Below are positions 36,906 to 44,872 of a DNA stretch of 64,000 nucleotides, piece after piece. Each line of letters begins with the position of its first letter. The first letter of the stretch is position 1. Below the pieces are notes generated by a model. It was given only the letters and a program-made list of their open reading frames with translations, was not told the DNA's origin and made no database searches. Source of the stretch: SZAS-103 sp964640525 (GTDB taxonomy: Bacteria > Pseudomonadota > Gammaproteobacteria > Xanthomonadales > Xanthomonadaceae); assembly GCA_964640525.1 (NCBI GenBank), contig CAZXGS010000002.1, positions 1 to 64,000 on the forward strand, in the 5' to 3' direction. Position numbers and translations under genes: made by a program.

Positions 36906-37796
36906 TCATACGTCGCCATCGGTTGCCCAGCCAACCCCGGTACCGCGCTGGAGCAGGGCGTCGGAAGCAAGCACGTTGCCAGCAGGTATCGAGTCAGTTT
37001 CAGCCAGTTCGGCGTAGATCGGCGCAAAGTCGACCGCGGTGGCGTCCATCAACTGGCGGTAGCCGTCGATCACGAAGTAGGTCTTCTGGTAGGTATCGAT
37101 GCGGTAGCGGGTGCGCATGATGCGCTTGAGGTCGAAGCCGATGCGGTTGGGCGCCTCCGATTCCAGGCAGTGGATCGACTCGCCCTTGGACGACAGGATT
37201 CCGGCACCGTAGATGCGCAAACCGGCGGCATCGCGGATCAGGCCGAACTCGACCGTGTACCAATACAGGCGCGTCAGTTGGCTGAGCGCGACCGGCCCCA
37301 GGCCGTGCGCGCGCAGGCCGCCCTGGCCATAGGCCTGCATGTAGTCGGCGAAGGCCGGTTCCATCAACAGCGGGACGTGGCCGTACAGGTCGTGGAACAG
37401 GTCCGGTTCGGCCAGGTAGTCGAGCTGTTCGGGCTTGCGGATCCACCAGGTGACCGGGAAGCGGCGGTGCGCGAGGTGGTCGAAGAACGTCAGTTCCGGC
37501 AGCAGGCCCTCCACGCCCACCAGCTCCCAACCGGTGATTCGCCGCAGCACGGCATTGAGCTCGTCGAAGCGCGGGATGGCATCGGCGTGCAAGTCCAGCC
37601 GCGCGAGGTTGTCCAGGAACGCCTGCGCCGCACGCGCCGGCAACAGGGCTTGCTGGCGTTCGAACAGGCTTGCCCAGGTCGCATGGTCGGTCGGCGTGTA
37701 GCGGTCCCACGGCTGCTCGATGACCGCGGTGGTATAGACCGGCACGTAACCCTTGTCGGTCATCTGGTGTTCGACGCGCTGTGGCGTGCTGGACAT
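36906..37796 (-). CDS. phhA: phenylalanine 4-monooxygenase
   Basis: PhhA is a pterin-dependent, iron-containing hydroxylase that converts phenylalanine to tyrosine. The 296-residue protein contains the iron site: the HDLYGHVPLL block (two His ligands) and the Glu in YWYTVEFGLI. The end of the gene abuts the barrel gene region. ATG 37796 has GGAA about seven bases upstream. The gene is divergent from an Lrp/AsnC regulator, the usual control arrangement for amino-acid catabolic genes. Confidence 0.95.
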   Translation of the reverse strand: MSSTPQRVEHQMTDKGYVPVYTTAVIEQPWDRYTPTDHATWASLFERQQALLPARAAQAFLDNLARLDLHADAIPRFDELNAVLRRITGWELVGVEGLLPELTFFDHLAHRRFPVTWWIRKPEQLDYLAEPDLFHDLYGHVPLLMEPAFADYMQAYGQGGLRAHGLGPVALSQLTRLYWYTVEFGLIRDAAGLRIYGAGILSSKGESIHCLESEAPNRIGFDLKRIMRTRYRIDTYQKTYFVIDGYRQLMDATAVDFAPIYAELAETDSIPAGNVLASDALLQRGTGVGWATDGDV

Positions 37797-37885
37797 GGTG
37801 GATTCCGGGGGAAGGAGCGTATCTGCAGTGTAGGGCGAGGGTCGCGCAAGTGGCTTGCTTTGCTGCGTCTGAAGGCGCCAACTAC

Positions 37886-37918
37886 GCAACATCGTTGCCT
37901 CGAAATGTGAAATGTTGC
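37886..37918. promoter_or_regulatory. candidate Lrp operator between phhA and the Lrp gene
   Basis: GCAACAT (37886-37892) and ATGTTGC (37912-37918) form an inverted repeat with a 19-base spacer, immediately before the Lrp start codon. The left arm itself is part of GCAAC-ATC-GTTGC. Position and symmetry suggest binding by the adjacent regulator. Confidence 0.5.
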
Positions 37919-37919
37919 A

Positions 37920-38441
37920 ATGAATGCGCGTGATGCCGACTTTGATCGCATCGACCTGGCGATCCTTGGCGCCCTCCAGCAGGACGGTCGGTTGAGCAAC
38001 GCCGAGCTGGCCGAGCGCGTCAACCTGTCGGCCTCGGCCTGCCTGCGGCGCGTGCAGCGCCTGGAGGCGGAGGGCATCATCGCCGGGTATGCCGCGCGGG
38101 TGACGCCGGCTGCGGTGGGATTGGGCCTGCAGGCGTTCGTGCGCGTGCAGTTGCGCGATCACGATGCGGCCACGGTGCAGGCCTTCGTCGATCGCCTGGA
38201 TGGCTGGGACGACGTGGTGGCCTGCCACGCGCTCACCGGCGACATGGACTACCTGCTGCATGTCGTGGTGCAGGATCTGGAGCACTTTTCGCGCTTCCTG
38301 CTCGATCACCTGCTCAACGATGCCGGCGTGGCCGACGTGAATTCCAGCTTCGTCCTGCGCACGGTCAAGCAGCAGCGTGCGCTGCCGCTGCACCACCTGC
38401 GCGCCCCCGCGGGTGCGGCCGGGCGATCGCGGCGGACCTGA
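37920..38441 (+). CDS. Lrp/AsnC family transcriptional regulator
   Basis: The 173-residue protein has the Lrp layout: an N-terminal winged HTH (LDLAILGALQQDGRLSNAELAERV then LSASACLRRVQRLEAEGII) and a C-terminal RAM domain (VVACHALTGDMDYLLHVVV) that binds effector amino acids. It is divergent from phhA with 123 bases between starts, so it is probably a phenylalanine- or tyrosine-responsive controller of that gene. The stop overlaps the start of an inverted repeat that may terminate its transcript. Confidence 0.93.
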   Translation: MNARDADFDRIDLAILGALQQDGRLSNAELAERVNLSASACLRRVQRLEAEGIIAGYAARVTPAAVGLGLQAFVRVQLRDHDAATVQAFVDRLDGWDDVVACHALTGDMDYLLHVVVQDLEHFSRFLLDHLLNDAGVADVNSSFVLRTVKQQRALPLHHLRAPAGAAGRSRRT

Positions 38442-38507
38442 GAGCCTGTGAAAAAATCGCCCACCGGCGGCGCCCTCGTGACGGCGTTCGAATTTTTCAC
38501 AGGCTCT
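38441..38507. repeat. 15-bp perfect inverted repeat after the Lrp gene
   Basis: AGAGCCTGTGAAAAA (38441-38455) and TTTTTCACAGGCTCT (38493-38507) are exact reverse complements with a 37-base loop. The A/T runs at the base of the stem would let it act as a bidirectional terminator. The size and terminal repeats also resemble a small REP/MITE-like element. I found no second copy in the window. Confidence 0.7.
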
Positions 38508-38625
38508 GAGTGGCGCGGCGCGGTGGCCGCACGCACAGGCCGGCGAGCTGAACGCGCGACCGGCCCGCGTCAACCGTGGCAATCCAGACGCGTTGGCGAG
38601 CAGGCACCTCTCACAGGATCATTCC

Positions 38626-39003
38626 ATGACACGCACGCTCCCCACCCTGCTATTGGTTCCGTTGTTGATGATCTCCGGCCTGGCCATCGCGCAGGACGGC
38701 CCTCCATCCGGTGCCGACGAGGGCGGCAACGCGCCGGTGCGGCAGCCGCGGGTGACCTTCGCGCAGGCCGACACCGACCATGACGGGCGCCTGAGCCGCA
38801 GCGAGGCGGCGGTGAAGCCCTTCCTGGCCAAGCACTTCGATGCCATCGACAGCAACCGCGACGGCTACCTGTCGCGCGAGGAGATCCAGGCCGCGCGGAT
38901 GAAGTTCCGCGAACGCCGCGAACAGCGTCAGCAGCGGCAGGCCGCGTCGGCAGCCGGCGCGGCGCAGGGCGCCGACGATCCCGGCGCCGCTTCCGGGCCG
39001 TGA
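38626..39003 (+). CDS. exported EF-hand protein
   Basis: The 125-residue protein has a signal peptide (LPTLLLVPLLMISGLAIAQ) and two EF-hand loops, DTDHDGRLSRSE and DSNRDGYLSREE, each with the acidic and Gly positions needed for calcium binding. An Arg/Gln-rich coiled segment follows (RMKFRERREQRQQRQ). It is probably a periplasmic calcium-binding protein. ATG 38626 is chosen at the signal peptide. Convergent with the rhomboid gene (4 bases between stops). Confidence 0.8.
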   Translation: MTRTLPTLLLVPLLMISGLAIAQDGPPSGADEGGNAPVRQPRVTFAQADTDHDGRLSRSEAAVKPFLAKHFDAIDSNRDGYLSREEIQAARMKFRERREQRQQRQAASAAGAAQGADDPGAASGP

Positions 39004-39007
39004 TCGA

Positions 39008-39694
39008 TCAGGCCCCCGGCGCGTCCACCGGCGGCGTCGGCTCCTCGTCTTCAGGCTCGTCTTCCCAGCTGTAACGCTTGCGCGGCAACGCCGGGTCGCT
39101 GCCGCGCCAGAGGATCGCCGCCAGCACCCCGGATACCGCTCCCGACAGGTGATATTCCCAGGAGATTCCCAACTCGCGCGGGAAGATCGTCAACAGCATG
39201 CTGCCGTAGAGGAAGAACGCCAGCATGCCGGCGGCGATCGCCGCGCGGTCGCGGCGCACCAGGCCGAGGAAGAACACCAGGAACATCAATCCGTGGGCGA
39301 TCCCGCTGGCGCCGATGTGGGCGCTGCCGGGCGCGCCCAGCAGCCAGGTGCCGATGCCGGCGCCGATCCAGATCAGCGGCAACGCGCGCGCGCTCGCGCG
39401 TGGATACAAGGTGCCTGCCAGGGTACCCAGGATCAGCAGCGGCACCACGTTGGAGGCCAGATGTTCCACCGAGGCATGCAGCAGTGGTGCGGTGAGAATG
39501 CCGATCAGTCCATCGATCGCATGTGGCCGAAGCGCAAGCGCGTCCAGCGGCGCCCCGGTGAGCAGCTCGAAGGCCTTGATCGCGATCAGCACGCTCACCC
39601 CGCAGGCGCTGATCCACGCGGCATGCCGGAACCGCCGGTCCAGCGGCTTGGCCTGCCTGCGGGCGGCGTGCGGGTCGGGAAGCGGCAGATCCAT
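39008..39694 (-). CDS. rhomboid family intramembrane serine protease
   Basis: The 228-residue protein has about six membrane segments and the rhomboid catalytic features: HASVEHLASN (first loop, residues 73-82), GASG with nucleophile Ser130, and the catalytic His182 in EYHLSGA. The C-terminal tail is acidic (WEDEPEDEEPTPP). Rhomboids cleave membrane helices; substrates here are unknown. The start is ATG 39694. The gene is divergent from the RlmI gene. Confidence 0.88.
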   Translation of the reverse strand: MDLPLPDPHAARRQAKPLDRRFRHAAWISACGVSVLIAIKAFELLTGAPLDALALRPHAIDGLIGILTAPLLHASVEHLASNVVPLLILGTLAGTLYPRASARALPLIWIGAGIGTWLLGAPGSAHIGASGIAHGLMFLVFFLGLVRRDRAAIAAGMLAFFLYGSMLLTIFPRELGISWEYHLSGAVSGVLAAILWRGSDPALPRKRYSWEDEPEDEEPTPPVDAPGA

Positions 39695-39830
39695 CCGTTA
39701 CAGGTGGGGTTGATTGCGCGACAGGCAAGCCGTGCCGACGTGGGGCGGCGACTGACCGACACCACGCACGCAAGTCGGACGCTCCGCGCCGAATCCGGCC
39801 CACGGGCGGCGCGCCCGATATCATGTGCGG

Positions 39831-41018
39831 ATGAACACACCCGCCAACCCCGTGATCCGCCTCAAGACCGCCCGCCCGGCGAGCCATCCCAACGCCCAGC
39901 ATCCCTGGATCTACCAGAAGATGGTGGACAAGCCGAACGTGCGGCCCAAGCCCGGCAGCGTGGTCGAGATCCACGACAACACCGGCGACTGGATCGGTCG
40001 TGGCTTCTACAACGGCCATTCGCGGATCACCCTGCGCGTGCTCACCCACGACGCCAACGAGGCGATCGACGCCGATTGGTTCCGCCGCCGCATCGCCCGT
40101 GCGGTGGCGCTGCGCCGCGAGGTGTTGAAACTCGACGCGGTCAGCGACGCCTGGCGGGTCGTTCACGCCGAGGGCGATGGCTTGTCGGGTCTGGTGGTGG
40201 ACCGCTACGCCGACTTGCTGGTGGTGGAGTTCTTCTCGGCCGGCATGTTCCGTCACCGCGAATGGATCTTTGATGCCCTGCGCGAGCAGTTCCCCGGCGC
40301 GCGCTTCTATGCCTATGCCGAGGACCACGTCCAGAAACAGGAGAGCTTCGATCATCGCGCACCCGATGCGCCGCAGCCGGCGATCATCAGCGAGAACGGG
40401 GTGAAGTTCCGCGCCAGCCCCGGTTCCGGCCACAAGACCGGCTTCTTCGCCGACCAGCGCGACAACCGCGAATGGTTCGCCCGCCACGTGCAAGGCGCGC
40501 GCGTGCTCGACCTGTGCTGCAACTCCGGCGGCTTCGGCATCTACGCCAAGGCCCGCGGTGGCGCCGAGGAGGTGATTGGTCTGGACCTCGACGAGGAGAT
40601 CTTGGCGATCGCCAGGAAGAACGCCCAACTCAACGACGCGAAAGTGCGTTTCATCCAGGCCGACCTGTTCCCATGGCTGCGTGATGCCGCCGCCAACGGC
40701 GAGACCTTCGACGCGGTGATCCTCGACCCGGCCAAGATGACCCGCGACCGCGAGCAGGTCATCCCGGCGCTTAAGAAATACCTGGACATGAACAAGCTGG
40801 CGATGGCGGTGGTCAAGCCGGGCGGCCTGTTCCTGAGCTGCTCGTGCACGGGGCTGGTCAGCGAGGAGCAGTTCCTCGACATGCTGCGCCGCGCCGCGTT
40901 CTACGCCGGACGAACCTTGCAGGTGCTGAAGGTGGCCGGCGCCGGCGCCGACCACCCGTTCATGGCCCACGTGCCCGAGAGTCGCTACCTCAAGGCGGCG
41001 TTCTGCCGGGTGGATTAA
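39831..41018 (+). CDS. rlmI: class I SAM-dependent rRNA methyltransferase, RlmI type
   Basis: The 395-residue protein has an N-terminal PUA-like domain (HPWIYQKMVDKPN), a central RlmI-like domain and a Rossmann SAM domain (VLDLCCNSGGFGIYAK; FDAVILDPAK). The catalytic cysteines are in LSCSCTGLV. RlmI makes m5C1962 of 23S rRNA. I start at ATG 39831; a GTG two codons upstream is also possible. A hairpin (CCCCG/CGGGG, 41027-41041) follows the stop. Confidence 0.88.
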   Translation: MNTPANPVIRLKTARPASHPNAQHPWIYQKMVDKPNVRPKPGSVVEIHDNTGDWIGRGFYNGHSRITLRVLTHDANEAIDADWFRRRIARAVALRREVLKLDAVSDAWRVVHAEGDGLSGLVVDRYADLLVVEFFSAGMFRHREWIFDALREQFPGARFYAYAEDHVQKQESFDHRAPDAPQPAIISENGVKFRASPGSGHKTGFFADQRDNREWFARHVQGARVLDLCCNSGGFGIYAKARGGAEEVIGLDLDEEILAIARKNAQLNDAKVRFIQADLFPWLRDAAANGETFDAVILDPAKMTRDREQVIPALKKYLDMNKLAMAVVKPGGLFLSCSCTGLVSEEQFLDMLRRAAFYAGRTLQVLKVAGAGADHPFMAHVPESRYLKAAFCRVD

Positions 41019-41025
41019 ATGCCAA

Positions 41026-41042
41026 GCCCCGAATCCCGGGGT
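41026..41042. terminator. hairpin between convergent rlmI and XRE genes
   Basis: CCCCG-N5-CGGGG (41027-41041) lies between the converging genes. There is no U-run, so support is limited. Confidence 0.35.
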
Positions 41043-41051
41043 GCGTGAGTA

Positions 41052-41270
41052 TCAGGGTTGCCACTGGAACACGGTCTCCACGCCGACCCCGAACGCATGG
41101 GCGATGCGGAATGCCAGTTCCAGTGACGGCGCGTACTTGCCCGCCTCCAGCGCGATCACCGTCTGCCGGGTGATCCCGCAGGCGTCGGCCAGCGCCTGCT
41201 GGGTCATCTGCCCGTGCTCGAAGCGGAGCTTGCGGATGACGTTGGCGATCGGGGTGCCGGGCGCGCTCAA
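41052..41270 (-). CDS. XRE-family helix-turn-helix regulator, second module
   Basis: The 72-residue protein has the HTH MTQQALADACGITRQTVIAL followed by EAGKYAPSLELAFRIAHAFG, very similar in layout to the regulator at 9852. It starts at TTG 41270-41268, which overlaps the stop of the membrane protein gene (TTGA); no ATG is available. Like its counterpart it is encoded after a membrane protein. It probably binds the palindrome at 41925-41956 to control its own operon. Confidence 0.8.
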   Translation of the reverse strand: MSAPGTPIANVIRKLRFEHGQMTQQALADACGITRQTVIALEAGKYAPSLELAFRIAHAFGVGVETVFQWQP

Positions 41271-41908
41271 CGCCGGTCCATCCAGTAGGACAGCGCGGTC
41301 ACCGCGTACTCGAGCACGCAGCTGGCGATCAGGCCGGCCATCATCAGGTTGGAGATGACCATCGGCTGCGCCCAGTCGAGTCGCTCGAGCGGGGTGAACG
41401 CGAACGTCACCGCGACCCCGATCACGAACACCGACAATCCGCCGCGCGCCCAATCGACCGCGCGTGCATGGATGACGCGGTCGCGTTCGTCGAGTTCCAC
41501 GCTGTCGCGCCAGCGCTTGCGCAGGACCTGCATCGCCACCAGCCAGACCGCGATCAGGAAACCCAGGTGCCGCCCGATTGCGCTGGCGCCGCGCGCGAGG
41601 CTGCCGTCGGCGGCCACCAGCAACGGACCCCGCAAGCCCAGGTAGACCAGGATCGCGAATGAGAACACCAGCCCGATCCACGCGCGTTGCTCGCCCGGCG
41701 AAGCGGTCGGTGTAGCCGATTCGTCGCTCTGCGCGGCCGCCGCCGACTCGCGCAGGGTCGCCCAGAGCAGGTACCAGACCAGCCACGCCGCGGCGAACAT
41801 GGCCAGGCCGCCGAACCAGCCCAGGTCAATGCCGGGCAACACGAACAGGGCAAAGAACGCCAGCACCGACAGCGGTACCAGCACGGCATAACGGATTGAT
41901 CGGCTCAT
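41267..41908 (-). CDS. multi-helix membrane protein, partner of XRE regulator
   Basis: The 213-residue protein starts at ATG 41908 with GGAG eight bases upstream. It has about six hydrophobic segments (YAVLVPLSVLAFFALFVLP; GGLAMFAAAWLVWYLLWATL; IGLVFSFAILVYLGL; LGFLIAVWLVAMQVL; GGLSVFVIGVAVTFAF; and a last one before YWMDRR). The motif VELDERDRVIHARA lies in the loop before the fifth helix and is common in small HTH-associated membrane proteins. Function unknown; signal sensing or sequestration of the regulator is possible. Confidence 0.75.
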   Translation of the reverse strand: MSRSIRYAVLVPLSVLAFFALFVLPGIDLGWFGGLAMFAAAWLVWYLLWATLRESAAAAQSDESATPTASPGEQRAWIGLVFSFAILVYLGLRGPLLVAADGSLARGASAIGRHLGFLIAVWLVAMQVLRKRWRDSVELDERDRVIHARAVDWARGGLSVFVIGVAVTFAFTPLERLDWAQPMVISNLMMAGLIASCVLEYAVTALSYWMDRR

Positions 41909-41924
41909 GATGTCACTCCTGCAA

Positions 41925-41956
41925 GACAATATGTAATTTATCGATTACATATTGTC
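41925..41956. promoter_or_regulatory. perfect 13-bp palindromic operator
   Basis: GACAATATGTAAT (41925-41937) and ATTACATATTGTC (41944-41956) are exact reverse complements around a 6-base centre. The palindrome spans the -10 region of the module promoter and ends two bases before its -35 box. It is the strongest operator-like symmetry in the window. Confidence 0.85.
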
Positions 41957-41963
41957 GTGTCAA
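41935..41963 (-). promoter_or_regulatory. sigma-70 promoter of the second membrane protein/XRE module
   Basis: On the minus strand, TTGACA (41963-41958) and TAAATT (41940-41935) have the ideal 17-base spacing. The operator palindrome fills the spacer and covers the -10 box. Confidence 0.75.
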
Positions 41964-41985
41964 GATGACGTGATCAATGCCGTCC

Positions 41986-42082
41986 CGGTAGGAGCGGGCC
42001 ATGCCGGCGATCGGACGTTTCGCGGGTCGGAGCGTACGGGGTGCCGGGGGATGGCGCTCGCGCGCAGGGCGCGCTCCTACCG
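41986..42082. repeat. REP-like intergenic inverted repeat
   Basis: CGGTAGGAGCG (41986-41996) and CGCTCCTACCG (42072-42082) are perfect 11-base arms. The GTAGGAGCGGGC-type sequence is familiar from REP elements of pseudomonads and xanthomonads. It lies between the divergently placed operator and the aspartyl protease gene end. Confidence 0.6.
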
Positions 42083-42138
42083 AAGCAGGAGCCGGATGGC
42101 GCGGAGGCGGGCGGTACGGCTCGTCTCAGCGCGGACGG

Positions 42139-44007
42139 TCAGTCCGTGAAGGCTGCTGGAATTCGGTCGGCCAGCACCAAGGTGGCATCGCCCGGCTTGC
42201 CATCGCGCAGCACGCGCAACGCCAGCCGAGTTCCCGCCGGCATGGTGCGCAGACGCGCCCGCCACTGCGCCAGGCTGTGTGCGCCAATCGGCTCGCCGCC
42301 GATGGCCAGGATGCGGTCGCCGTCGCGTAGGTCGGCGCGCTGCGCCGCGCTGCCTGCGGCTACATCCACCACCTTCAGGGCGTCGCCATCGGCCAGCAGC
42401 CACAGCCCGCTGCGGTCGAAGGCATCCGGCGTGCCGGCGTCGGCGTTCGGCTTCAGGTACATGGTCTTGTTCGCGTAGTCGAACGCCACGTCGAAGCGCC
42501 GCAGCACGCCGCCGCCGAGATTGCCGCCGAGGTCGGGATCGGCGAACGCGCCCTTGTCGCCGGTGTAGATGTCCCCGGCGATACCGTCGATGCGCACGCT
42601 GCCGATGGTCAGGACGCCAAAGCGTGCCGGATGCCCGCGCGAGGCGCCGCCGACACCCCAACCCATCACCGCCGCAGATGCGGCGTGGTATCTCTCGACC
42701 AGGTGATGAGCATGTGCGAACGGTGCGTGCAGGGTCAGCGAGGTGCGCGAGCCGGTGTCGATGCTGAGCCGGATCGGTATGCCGTCGAGGTTGCCGGTGA
42801 CGATCGGGATGTGCTCGTCGAGCTGGAAGGCGATCGCGGCGGCGCCCGCCGGCGGCGTGAAGCGGGCCGGTTCGCTGAGGATCAGCCGCTGCCGCGCATA
42901 GTCGATCTCAACCCCGAAGCGGCGGAACATCTCGTAGCCCACCAGGCCGTCGGCGGGCACGCCTTCGACCGCGGGCAGATCGCCGAGGTCGATGACGTAG
43001 AACACCGGCTTGGCCAGCACCGCCTCGCCCAGTCGCAACTGGCGGGCGTGTGCGAGCGCCAGATCCACGCGCGCATCGCCGACCCCGCCGCCGGCCAGTT
43101 TGCCTTCCGGGTGCATGCCCAGCCGCTTGGCCGCGGCCGGGGTCAGCAGGTTGACCCCGCCGGTGTCCACCAGCAACCGCACCGGCTTGCCATCGATGCG
43201 GCCATCGACGTAGATGTGGTTGTTGACCTTATCGAACGGAATCGTCGTGATGCCGCGGGCGTTGTCGATCCGCGCGGTCGGCGCCATCGTCGGCACCGCG
43301 AAATCGGCGGTGCCGACGGCGCCATCCAGGGTCACCTTCGTCAGCGCCACCTCGCTGCGATCGCGCGGATCGGTGCGGCCGGCGGCATCGGTCACGTCCA
43401 CGGTGACGTGGAACGGCATGTACAGGCCATCGACGCGGCGATAATCGGCATACACGGTGGTCCGGGTACGGGCGCCCTGCGGGGCTTGCACGCGCGCGAG
43501 CAGGCCGCTGTCGGCAGCGAACCACAGGTGGAGCGGATCGCCGCCGGCCGGAGTGGCGACGACCACGGCGTAGCGCTTGCCGTCGAGCATCGCCGAGCGC
43601 ACCGCGCCCCAGTGCGCCGGATGCGCCTTCGCAAACCAGTAACCGTGCGCATTCAGCCACGCCTCGCTGCGCGCGCGGCGAAGCGCGGCGGGTGCGTCGA
43701 GCACCGCGACCTCGCCGCCGGCATCGCGTTGCCAGGCGTGGCTGCCGTCGAAGCCGTCGGCGCCTTGCACCGGGCCGATCGCGTAGGTGTCGCTGGAGCG
43801 GCCATCGCGTGCATCCACCACGACCTGCACGCGTCCGTGCAAACCGCCGATGCTGGCACTGCCTTCGGCGCGCCAGCTCGTCAGCGCATCCCAGCGGGCG
43901 CCGCCGCTGGCCGCCTTGGCGCGGGCGAGGATGTCGCTCGCATCGCCGGCGCGGCAGGTTGCGACGAGGGTCAGCGGCAGCAGGAACAGGGAGAGGCGAC
44001 GCGGCAT
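42139..44007 (-). CDS. exported double aspartyl (retropepsin-like) protease with PDZ domain
   Basis: The 622-residue protein has a signal peptide (LSLFLLPLTLVATCRAGDA) at ATG 44007 (GGAG seven bases upstream). An N-terminal beta-rich domain is followed by two retropepsin-type domains with active-site motifs LLVDTGGVNLL and LSIDTGSRTSL, and a C-terminal PDZ domain (VDVAAGSAAQRADLRDGDRI). One chain with two DTG motifs could act as its own dimer. Likely periplasmic. Divergent from a regulator gene, with a short inverted repeat between them. Function unknown. Confidence 0.85.
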   Translation of the reverse strand: MPRRLSLFLLPLTLVATCRAGDASDILARAKAASGGARWDALTSWRAEGSASIGGLHGRVQVVVDARDGRSSDTYAIGPVQGADGFDGSHAWQRDAGGEVAVLDAPAALRRARSEAWLNAHGYWFAKAHPAHWGAVRSAMLDGKRYAVVVATPAGGDPLHLWFAADSGLLARVQAPQGARTRTTVYADYRRVDGLYMPFHVTVDVTDAAGRTDPRDRSEVALTKVTLDGAVGTADFAVPTMAPTARIDNARGITTIPFDKVNNHIYVDGRIDGKPVRLLVDTGGVNLLTPAAAKRLGMHPEGKLAGGGVGDARVDLALAHARQLRLGEAVLAKPVFYVIDLGDLPAVEGVPADGLVGYEMFRRFGVEIDYARQRLILSEPARFTPPAGAAAIAFQLDEHIPIVTGNLDGIPIRLSIDTGSRTSLTLHAPFAHAHHLVERYHAASAAVMGWGVGGASRGHPARFGVLTIGSVRIDGIAGDIYTGDKGAFADPDLGGNLGGGVLRRFDVAFDYANKTMYLKPNADAGTPDAFDRSGLWLLADGDALKVVDVAAGSAAQRADLRDGDRILAIGGEPIGAHSLAQWRARLRTMPAGTRLALRVLRDGKPGDATLVLADRIPAAFTD

Positions 44008-44052
44008 GGTGGACTCCGGGGCTGTCGGCGGGCTTGCGGTCATCGGGTTCGT

Positions 44053-44078
44053 GTTGAAGAATGATCGCAAATTTCAAC
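44053..44078. promoter_or_regulatory. candidate operator between aspartyl protease and regulator genes
   Basis: GTTGAA (44053-44058) and TTCAAC (44073-44078) form an inverted repeat with 14 bases between, in an AT-rich patch just upstream of the regulator ATG. It is a plausible binding site for the divergent HTH protein. Confidence 0.4.
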
Positions 44079-44094
44079 AAAGGCAACCCGACCG

Positions 44095-44763
44095 ATGGCA
44101 CGCGCGAAGGAAACAACGATTCGGCGCAAGCGCGCGGCGGCGACGAACTCCCTACCGCCCGCGGCCGATGGCCTGGTCGAGGACCCGCGCAAGATCACGC
44201 TGTTCGCCACCCCGATCCGGGTCGAACTGGTGACCGCGATTCAAGCCCTCGGGGGCGCGGCGACGGTCGCCGAACTGGCGGCGCAACTCGGCCGCCCGGC
44301 CGATGGCTTGTATTACCACCTGCGTGCGCTGGTGCGCGGCAAGCTGCTGATCGAGCAGGAAGGCGACAAGGGTCGTGTGCTGCAGTTGGCGGTACCCGCC
44401 GGCACGTCGATGCGCCTGCGCTACCGGCCCGGCGCCACCGCCAATGCGAAGGCGGTCGCGAAGGTGGCATCGAGCATGTCGCGACTGGCGCAGCGCGACT
44501 TCCAGCGCGCGCTGGCGCGACCCGAGACGGTCGTCGAAGGCCCCGCGCGCGAACTTTGGGTCGGTCGCCTGCGCGGCTGGGTCGATGGCGCGCAACTGGA
44601 GCAGGTCAACGGCTTGCTCAACCAACTCGCGGATCTGTTGCTGGCGACCCGGCCGGCCGGCGGTGGCAAGCTGGTGGCACTCCACTGGCTGCTGGCGCCG
44701 CTGGGTGCGCAGCCGGTGCGGCGCCCCGCACGTTCGAAGAAGTCGGCTTCAGCGCCGGCCTGA
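44095..44763 (+). CDS. winged helix-turn-helix regulator (ArsR-like)
   Basis: The 222-residue protein has a basic N-terminal extension and an ArsR-type wHTH (FATPIRVELVTAIQALGG, TVAELAAQLGRPADGLYYHLRAL, VRGKLLIEQEGD). A helical C-terminal domain of about 100 residues is likely used for dimerisation or ligand binding. No metal-binding Cys cluster is visible. The gene is 87 bases from the divergent aspartyl protease gene, so that protease is its probable target. Confidence 0.8.
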   Translation: MARAKETTIRRKRAAATNSLPPAADGLVEDPRKITLFATPIRVELVTAIQALGGAATVAELAAQLGRPADGLYYHLRALVRGKLLIEQEGDKGRVLQLAVPAGTSMRLRYRPGATANAKAVAKVASSMSRLAQRDFQRALARPETVVEGPARELWVGRLRGWVDGAQLEQVNGLLNQLADLLLATRPAGGGKLVALHWLLAPLGAQPVRRPARSKKSASAPA

Positions 44764-44872
44764 GCCAAGGCTTCCGGCATGCCGCCGACTTTGCACAGTC
44801 CTTGCGACGGAATGCGGCCGGCTGGCGTAGCATGCCAACCCGTCACACCATCGCCTGCACCGGAGTGCCCGC

